A stretch of 64,000 bases of DNA from Antilocapra americana (Eukaryota > Chordata > Mammalia > Artiodactyla > Antilocapridae), in the NCBI GenBank assembly GCA_007570785.1, contig ML661900.1:8309039-8373038 (forward strand). Direction: 5' to 3'. The notes beneath the pieces are model-generated. The model did no database searches. It had not been told where the DNA came from and saw only the letters and a list, made by a program, of their open reading frames with translations. Position 1 is the first letter of the stretch; each line of letters begins with the position of its first letter. Shown in pieces: positions 56,300 through 64,000 of this stretch. A program made the translations under genes and the position numbers.

Positions 56300-56420
56300 T
56301 TTAAAATTTATTTTTCATTGAATCTAGTTGGCTTACAGTGTTGTATCAATTACTTCTGTACTACAAAGTAACTCAGTTATACACATATGCAATATTTTTT
56401 CCATTATGGTTTATCTTAAT
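56300..56420 (-). mobile_element. L1 3'-UTR fragment, minus strand
   Basis: 'tctagttggcttacagtgtt' followed by 'ctactacaaagtaactcag'-like sequence and 'ttatacacatatgcaatatt' resembles the complement of a ruminant L1 3' UTR. 5'-truncated and short. Confidence 0.55.
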
Positions 56421-57899
56421 AAGAATCTATAGGTAAATGTAATTGCATTCTGGATTATGATTCACATCCTGGATTTGCATGCATGGTTATGATTTCATAG
56501 ATGTTAGATGATCATCTAAAGTGATAACTATTTAATATTATTCTGCTAATAAAATCAATAGCGCTGCCACTAAGATAATATCTCTTACTGTTTAAATGAG
56601 CACAATAATCATATGTGCATTGTTTTAAACATTGTTTTTTCTGCTATAAACATGTAATTTATCTTTTTGCAAAATGACTTTGCAGCTAAATGACATTTTT
56701 AATGACTAAAATTTTAGTTTCCTGGTTTCTAAAGTTTTCTAGTACATTAAAATATTGATTTGGCATTATGAATAAGTACAGTACTTGTTCAGCTTTCACT
56801 GGTTAACAGAAACAGAGATGGTTTTAGCACTGTAAATAATGCATTCTCATCAAATGAAGTTCATTCTATTCCATGGGAATAAAGGTCCTAAAGAATTTTA
56901 AAAGTAGAGGAAGAATTTTAATCATTGCATGGCACTTACAAAATAACCTTAAGTGTAACAATGTATTTCATATCTGCCTTGATTTATTTAAAGAAAACAA
57001 ATATTTGGTTACATAATGTTGAATGTTAGTGGTTTTCTTGGCCATCGTTTTAGTTTAGGCTAAGCTTTATAACTGTACTAGAACTGGAACAGGTGTGGTA
57101 GCTTAAATGGTGAGAATAAGAAATCCTTTGTCCCTACCCTAGAAGAGCTCTTTTTTGGTGAAGTCAGGGACGCGATTCAAGTCTGCGACCACTGCCGTGG
57201 TGCTTTTGCAGTGCTTTCTCCTGATAAGACAGGTGAATGCAACAACAGCTTTCTATTCCACTACCACCATTTATATAGCCGCTCTGCCTTAGGTCCTCTG
57301 ATATTGTTTGTGGCTAATAGTTAAAAGGTTGAAACAAATATAGTACTTCTGAATATAGGTTTATTTAATAAAAAGGTTTCAAGCAGCCTAGTTGGCTGTG
57401 TGGGTGGTCTCAGATTGCATGTAAGAGAATGGGGAAAGAAAGTAAGGTAAATGTGGTGAAGTAAAATATGGGTCAGGAAGAGAAAGAAGAGTAGGAAGGA
57501 GAAAAAGAAGGGAAATAGGAAGATGCAGAGAGAAAGGAAGGAGGGGAAGAAGTGAAAAATTCAAAGAGAAGGCAAATTCAATACAAAATTGAGGTTAATA
57601 ATATAACCTAAAGATTCTAAAATTACATTGTTAAAGTAGGATAGAATATATACTTTATTATTTTCTAGTATTTTATTTTCTTAGAACACCTTTTTGTTTT
57701 TCCACGTAATTGAATATTATGTTCCAGGAATTCATTTTTCAAAATATTTAGATTATGAGATAATCATTACAATTCATTTTATGTAAAATACTGGTTAAAA
57801 TTCTAAGAGTCACACATCTGGTGGTAAACCTAAATGAAAAATCAAAAATTTTAGGCCTGAGTATGGCAATAAGAAAATTTATCTCCTTATTTATTATAT
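56421..57899. other. Unrecognised DNA with a CpG-bearing patch and a purine tract
   Basis: No named repeat. Two local features stand out: five CpG sites within about 57,170-57,282 in otherwise CpG-poor DNA, and a polypurine tract at 57,471-57,573. Confidence 0.4.
57471..57573 (+). repeat. GA-rich polypurine tract
   Basis: About 100 bases, nearly all A or G on the plus strand, with irregular agga, gaaa and ggaa words. Low-complexity DNA capable of unusual helix forms. No function is implied. Confidence 0.85.
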
Positions 57900-60592
57900 T
57901 ATTTTTGTCTCCATTCACATATAATATCTTTTTCCATGCCTTCATTTTCAGTTAGTATATGTCTTTATATATGAAGTGAGTCACTTGTAAGCATCATGTG
58001 TACAGGTCTTGGTTTTTGTATCCATTTAGTCAATCTGTATCTTTTGATTGGAGCATTTAGTCCATTTATACTTAAAGTGATTATTGCTAGATATGTACTT
58101 ACTGACACTCTTCTCATTGTTTGGGGGTTATTTTTGTAGGTTTCTTGTGTTCCTTCTTTTGCTGTCTTCCTTTGTGTGATCTGATGACTATATTTAGTGT
58201 TATGTTTGGATTCCTTTCTCTTTGTGTGTGTGTGTATGTGTATCTCTTATAGGTTTTTTGGTTTGTGGGTATCACTGAGATTCATGTATAACTCTCTCCC
58301 CACCCTCTCTTCCTGGGTGTATACACATGCACACAAATTATTTTTAGTTGTTAGTCTCTCAAGTTTGAATGCATTCTAACAACCCCACATTTTCAGTTTA
58401 CCTCTCCCATCACCTTTAGTGTTCTTGATGAGATATTTTACATCTTATTTTGTGTATCCTTTACCTACTTATGGTGGATATAGATGATTGACTACTTTTG
58501 TCTTTTAATCTTCTAGGAATTTCACATGTTTGATTCACCACCTTTATTGCATGTTTGTGTTACCAATTAGACTTTTCTTTCACAATTTTTATTTTTTCGG
58601 TTGTGGTCTTTTTTAACTTACAAGAGTCCTTTTAACATTTCTTGTAAAGTCAGTTTAGTAGTGCTGAACTCTTTTAGCTTTTGTTTGTGTGTAAAACTCT
58701 TCATCTCTCCTTCAGATTTGAATGATAGCCTTGCTGGGTGGAGCTCTTGGCTGTAGATTTTCTCATTTTATCTCTTACAATATATCATGCAATTCCCTTC
58801 TTGCCTGCAAAATTTCTGCTAAAAAGTCGACTGGGGGTCTTATGGGAGTTCTCTTGTACATAATTAGTTGCTTATATCTTGCTGCTTTTAAGATTTTTTC
58901 CTTCTCTTTAATTTTTTCCATTTTAAGTATAATGTGTTTTAGTGTGGACGTCTTTGGGTTCATCTGGTTTGAGAGTCTCTGTGCTTCCGGGACCTGTATA
59001 TCTGTTCTCTTTCCCAGGTTAGGGAATTTTTTAGCTATTAATTTCTTGAAATAGTTCTCTATCCCTTCTCACTCTCTTCTTCTCTTGGAACCCTTATAAG
59101 ACAAATATTGGTACACTTGGTGTTGACTTAGAGATGTCTTAATCTATATTTGTTTAAAGATTTTTTTTCTGTTCATCTTAGGTGATTTCCACTAGTTTGT
59201 CTTTCAGCTTGTTGATCCATTTCTCTCTATCATTTAGTCCACTGGTGATTCTTTCCAGTGTATTTTTAATGTAAGTTATTGTTGTCTTCAGCTCTGCTTG
59301 GTTCTTCTTTATATTTACTGATTCTGTTTAACTTCTCACTGTGTTCATTCACTCTTCTCCTGAGTTTGTTGAGCATCTTTATGATCACTACCATTGAGCT
59401 CATTGTCAGATAAATTGTATATCTCCTCTTTGATTTAGTTCTTTTTCTGTGGTGTCTCGTTCCTTCATTTGTAACATATTCCTCTGTCTTCTCATTTTGA
59501 TTAGTTCTCTGTGTTTGTTTCTATATCTTGGTTAGGTTGCTTATATTGTTTTTATATATTGGCTAGGTTGCCTAAGCAGAACGTGTCCTTATGTAGGAGA
59601 TGTCTTTTGAGGTCCACCAGCACACTTCTGTCTGATCATTAAAGATACATGCCCTAGGTGTATGTTGACTGTGTTGTTGACTGATGTTGACTGTGTGGAC
59701 CCTTCAGTTGTGGTGGGGCCAACCGCTATTGATGTACTAGTAGATGGCGCTGGTCTCTGGTCTGTTTGGCTGTAGATCCTGCCTTGTGTGGTGACTGCTA
59801 CACATACCAGGGAGTCCCAAAACTGGTGTCGGTCCACTGGTGTTTAGGGTTGAGTCCTGGGGTGGTTGCCTGTGGGAATCAAGACATCCTGGGACTGGTG
59901 CCAGCTCACTTGTGAGATAGGTAAGCCACTGGCATTTATTGACTAGAGAGGGGACTACAGAAAGATGTTTTGCCACACTAGTGTCCTTATGATAGATTGA
60001 GCTTCCTAAAATGGCAATTGCCAGCATCAGTATCTTTAGGGAGATTCCCAATGACCTTGTGCCTCTCTAGGAAGCTCTTCAAGGTCAGCGAGCTGTCTAA
60101 CCTAAGTACCTTTCAAATTACTTTAAGCCTCTGTGCTGAGACTCAGAGCATGCAAAATTTTGTGTGCAACCTTTTAGAGTGGTGTCTCTGTTTCCTACAG
60201 TCTTTTCTGGCTTTCATGTATGCAAGCCTTGTTGGTTTTCAAAATAAGATATTCTCAGGGCACATTTTCCCAGAGCAGGATCCCCAAGCCAGAGAGTTGA
60301 TATGAGGCTCAGACCCCTGCCTCTCTGGGGAGACCCTTGGAGATTGTGATTATCCTTCCTTTTATGGGTTACCTAATTGGGGTAATATCATTCTTGACTG
60401 TATGACATCTCCAACCCTCCTACCTATCTCACTGACTTCTTTATATCTTCGGTTGTGGGCAATCATTTCTGCTAGTCTTCAAATTGTTCTCATAGTTAAT
60501 CTGTAAATAGTTGTAATTACAGTGTGGCTTTGGGAGGAGGTGAATTTATGGTCTCTTCTTGCTCTACCATCTTGACTGCCACCCCCATGTAT
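57900..60592 (-). mobile_element. L1 LINE 5' part, minus strand (5' UTR, ORF1, start of ORF2)
   Basis: The right end is the complement of an L1 start near 60,560-60,592 ('ctctaccatcttgactgcca'). The GC-richer 5' UTR covers about 59,560-60,590, ORF1 sequence about 58,600-59,540 and the first part of ORF2 about 57,900-58,560. The homology stops there, so the downstream 4 kb or so, including the reverse transcriptase and 3' end, are missing. Frames are broken (for example minus-strand pieces at 58,775-58,963 and 59,589-60,051). Confidence 0.85.
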
Positions 60593-61867
60593 ATTCATAG
60601 ATAGTTGTATTACCAACAGAATTATCAATTTGTGATAATTGAAATTAAATCCTAGACCAGTCTGCCATTCCTTATAAACTCTCAGGAAACTCCAGAAGCA
60701 TTTTACTTAGGCTTTCATGCTTTTAATGGTAGAAATTAGCACAGCAGACTAAAATAAAGCAAACCAGTGATACATAAGGATGGAGTATAATCTGTCATGA
60801 AGTTATATGTTAGAAACAGTAGTGTTGAAAGGCTAACTGCAGTTGCTCAGATCTTTGGTAAGCAAAACCTTGTTTTTAAAAGAGATTTGGTTGCTTACAG
60901 AGCAAATGATTTTTAGCTTTTCAAAACTTCAGTATATTTGATTTCTGATCTGGGAAACAAATACTACTGTATTCAAACTCACTTTAGCAATTCAGTGACG
61001 GCAACAATTCAAAGGAATATCAAGGGGTGTTAGAAGAACACTCTGTGTTACCACTGGCTTTAGGTCTATGGATTAGCCACTCTCAGTCACTTGTGTTTTA
61101 TTTGTGTAGGGAATAAAACTGTTGAAATATTGACCTAATTTAACAGGTCTTTTTTGCTAATTCAGTTGGCATACAGTTTTAGACACTTGTATGTAAAGTT
61201 TCTTATGAGTACTTTGTCTTTCTGCAATTTCCCTTCCAAGTTATTTGTGAAGTTAGGTGGTAAAATGACAAGTTGATTTTTTTGGACTTAGCTAGGGTCT
61301 ACACCCGCCATTTTATTCTTCAATACTTAAACAAGTTGTCACTAAAATATTGAGGCAGAAGGAAGACATAGATGAATATAGAGTTGAAAGAAACTCTATT
61401 AAAACATAAATATTTATGATTTTAACATCAATTAAATGATTAAGTGACCAGGCAATTTCAATATCTCTCAAATGTAATTTTATGTGTGTTAGAGAGTCCA
61501 TTAATCATGAGATGTATATTACTAAATCATTTTCTATAAAAAAACATCCTACTGTTTTCACTGTTCACCACATTTATTGCATTCAACATTTACTGACTTT
61601 GTGGTTCAGAAAGAAAAACAGTATGTGGCTCTTGGAAGAAAAATAAATGCAACAGATCTTCTTTACGCTTTTAGAAGCTTGCAATCTAATTAGCAACATT
61701 TTAAGTACCGAAACTGAGTTTTTGTAATTTAAATTGCTATTAGTGTGGATTACTGCAGCTTACCCTAGTACTCTGCTGCTTAACAGCTGAGGAAAAGATA
61801 AGTAGAAGAGAAACAGTCAGGTGGGATAAAGAATGTAAGGCTCCTTGAAAAAGATGAATTTTGGACG
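60593..61867. other. Unrecognised DNA
   Basis: AT-rich, no repeat family recognised, no long frame. Confidence 0.4.
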
Positions 61868-61874
61868 ATGTGTG

Positions 61875-62094
61875 AAAGTGAAAGTGATAGTTGCTCAGTC
61901 GTGTCCGACTGTTTGCAACTGCATGCACTGTAGCGCACCAGGCTCCTCTGTCCATGGAATTCTCCAGGCAAGAATACTGGAGTGGGTAGCCGTTCTCTTC
62001 TCCAAGGGATCTTCCCAACCCAGGGATTGAACCTGGGTCTCCCACATTGCAGGCAGATCCTCAACCATCTGTTCTGCCAGGGAAGCCCTATACT
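61875..62094 (-). mobile_element. Bov-tA SINE, minus strand, full length
   Basis: Complement of a complete, little-diverged Bov-tA, with 'gtgaaagtgaaagtgatagt' at the tail side and 'gttctgccagggaagcccta' at the head. Possible 7-bp TSDs, atgtgtg, are at 61,868-61,874 and 62,095-62,101. Confidence 0.93.
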
Positions 62095-62104
62095 ATGTGT
62101 GCTA

Positions 62105-62480
62105 TATAACGTCCTTTCCATTGCAAGTAATAGAAAAGTCAAGTCCAAGTGGCTTTTAAAAGAAAGGGAATTTATTGGCTCCTGTAACAGAAGAATTGAA
62201 AGGTAGATCTGGCTTTCAAAATAGATTGATCTTGAGATGCACAAGGTTTTCAGGATCTGGTTCTTTTTCTTTGTAATCTTTTCACTCTGTGATCCTCAGC
62301 ATGTTGGCATTATCTTTAGGAACCCCTCTTTTGGTGCCTGAAACACTGATTTCAGGATTCTGGGCACTCTACATTCATCTCCCTCTCCAGAGTAGGTTGT
62401 CCTTGGATGAGGTCTGGAATTTTGGGGGCACCCTGAGTCTCTGAACCAATAATTCTGACTAGGACTGGGAAATGGAATGC
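62105..62480. repeat. Possible ancient mammalian repeat, unassigned
   Basis: Blocks such as 'ccattgcaagtaatagaaaa', 'gggaatttattggctcctgt' and 'gaaccaataattctgactag' occur in the order of a repeat I have seen in many mammalian genomes but cannot name. It is non-coding. Confidence 0.35.
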
Positions 62481-64000
62481 ATGTACTCTTATTGCGTTGG
62501 GAGAGAAATTAAATTCTTCAGAAGCGTCTGCATCTCAAATGTAAACAAGAAACTGTTAGGAAGGGGAAAGGAGAAATATGTGTTGAAAAGACAACCAACA
62601 AATATTGGCTGATCTTGAATTTTAAAGAAATGGAGAATATATACTTGTGGAGAAGATTGGGTAGGATTCCAACTGGAAGGACTGATGTGGCAATTAACAT
62701 CATGAAGATTACTTTAGCTAGCATGTAAAGAAATTGTATGATACTGATGAATTACATGATAGGAAGTTTTTGGATGGTTCTGAAGACTACCTTAATGATG
62801 TTAACTTTAGAAGCTACATCTTGTGACTGGCACCTTGTTGCATGAGTTGACACAGCTTAAACTGATTATTCTTCAACTCTAACTTCCCTCCATGGATATG
62901 GCAGGTGTAAGAAAAGCTGTTTCAAAGATATAAGCCAAATTATCAACATAAGCCTTTTAGTTATGCATAAGAAAAGCTATAGTCTTTGGGGATGTTAAAG
63001 TTACCTGAATCAAGATATTATGGATTAAGAAATTACGTATAGCTTTTCTTGGTATAAGTTGTGACTGTACTGAGAGTTTTCTCTCCAACTTACCCAGTTT
63101 CCACTGTAGAAAATGCCTTGAAATGATGCTCTGTTGTTAGTAATATTTTAAAAACTGAAAAATGCACAATTTGCTGGTATTAGGTTCTGTATTCCAGTGC
63201 GAGTATATTCTTAAAACCAAATAAGAGTATACTCCTGTAAAAGATAGATGGGCTACCATTGAAAAGAAAATATACATTTTATCTGTCATCTAAGAGAGTG
63301 TATATAAGCAGGGATAAGATCTGGGACAACTGAGATCCTGCTGAAGGAAAACGAAGCCTTCTTGTTTGATACTTGTGATTATTTCATTTTGGACTTGGAA
63401 ATGTAGACTTGAGCAAAGTAGTCCCAGTATTGGGAGTAAGCTGGTTCTTAGTTCATTGTAACAGAGTTGGAGATGGATGGGGAGAAGTCCTGGTGAAGAC
63501 TACTGAAGAAGGCTCTTAGCCTGTTGACATCCAGTAATCCTTATAATTCTATACGTTGTACTTGCTTTCCATTTTACATAAATATTTAGTTATATATATG
63601 TATCTTAAATGTATAGTTTTGGTCTTTGCTTAGTTATAGGGAATTGGAATGGACTTATATTAGGCCTGAAATGGAGTAACTCAAAGGATGGTTTTAACTT
63701 TGACATTGATGCCAAGGCAGTGGTAATAGTGATGTTTCTTGTTGAGAAGTGCTGTGAAAATGAAGCCATATGCTTAGGAGGGTCAGCAGCAACAATAGAG
63801 GCAGTAGGGTTACCTGATGGGGAGGCTAGAAGAAAAGAAATAACCCTGATTACAACAAAATATTTTCAGAAGTATACCTGAATTTAAGTAAGGGAACTCT
63901 CGTAAATAGCTGGAGACACTTTGATGGGGTTATTAAATGAGAATGTAAATTTATATTGTACTCAAAGATTGGTGCACTTTCAAGAATATTTTGGCTAATA
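62481..64000. other. Unrecognised DNA
   Basis: No repeat family recognised. A 90-codon plus-strand frame (63,609-63,881) has mixed composition and no known match. It has no supporting splice, promoter or conservation evidence here. Confidence 0.35.

Noticed and set aside
59589..60051. Two overlapping minus-strand frames of 82 and 104 codons
   Set aside because: They lie in the 5' UTR of the L1 at 57,900-60,592 and do not match ORF1 or ORF2.

Overview
This window looks like nuclear DNA from a ruminant (cattle, sheep, goat or a close relative). The evidence is the repeat content. Many Bov-tA/BOV-A2 SINEs, which are confined to ruminants, lie beside BovB (RTE) LINEs, cetartiodactyl CHR SINEs, ruminant-type L1 3' ends and an Hsmar1-like mariner, on a background of mammal-wide relics (MIR, L2, MER20, Tigger1, an MLT1-type LTR). 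I see no convincing host exon, CpG island, RNA gene or bacterial feature. All coding-like stretches I recognise are decayed transposon genes, so the window is best read as intergenic or deep intronic sequence. Family names are recalled from memory and were not checked against a repeat library.

Layout. 1-2.2 kb is AT-rich unique DNA. 2.2-7.1 kb holds a minus-strand L1 interrupted by a BovB fragment, then a piece of an older L1. 9-11.2 kb holds old relics, including a HAL1/L1M-like ORF1 region split by a SINE. 13.2-15 kb has a degenerate four-copy direct repeat, three SINEs and a BovB fragment. 17.3-21.2 kb has a CHR SINE and three successive minus-strand BovB copies. 21.2-31.2 kb is mostly unique with scattered relics (MLT1 LTR, MIR, MER20, SINEs). 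31.2-38.5 kb has a nested SINE pair, an L1 3' end split by a 2.5-kb BovB with a recognisable reverse transcriptase, a CHR SINE, a Tigger1-derived element, MIR pieces and inverted SINEs. 38.6-47.6 kb is two L1s end to end; the first carries a SINE and a 423-bp TA-flanked terminal-inverted-repeat element, and the second has an internal deletion and an internal duplication. 47.7-52.2 kb holds a tiny young L1 3' end, two BovB fragments, a SINE and a mariner split by a twin-primed L1. 52.2-57.9 kb is mostly unique. 57.9-60.6 kb is the 5' part of a further L1. 60.6-64 kb is mostly unique with one SINE.

How it fits together. There is no pathway or operon. The content is layered history: MIR/L2/MER20/Tigger1/MLT1 relics first, then L1M-type elements, then the TIR element and mariner, then BovB and Bov-tA SINEs, then ruminant L1 3' ends. 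Several insertions keep legible target-site duplications (TSDs), which fix the order locally. I found no undescribed functional system. The most informative structures are the mariner/L1/SINE nest (49.9-52.2 kb), the TIR element inside an L1 (40.95-41.38 kb), the SINE-in-SINE foldback (31.2-31.5 kb) and four short BovB fragments with 7-10 bp TSDs.
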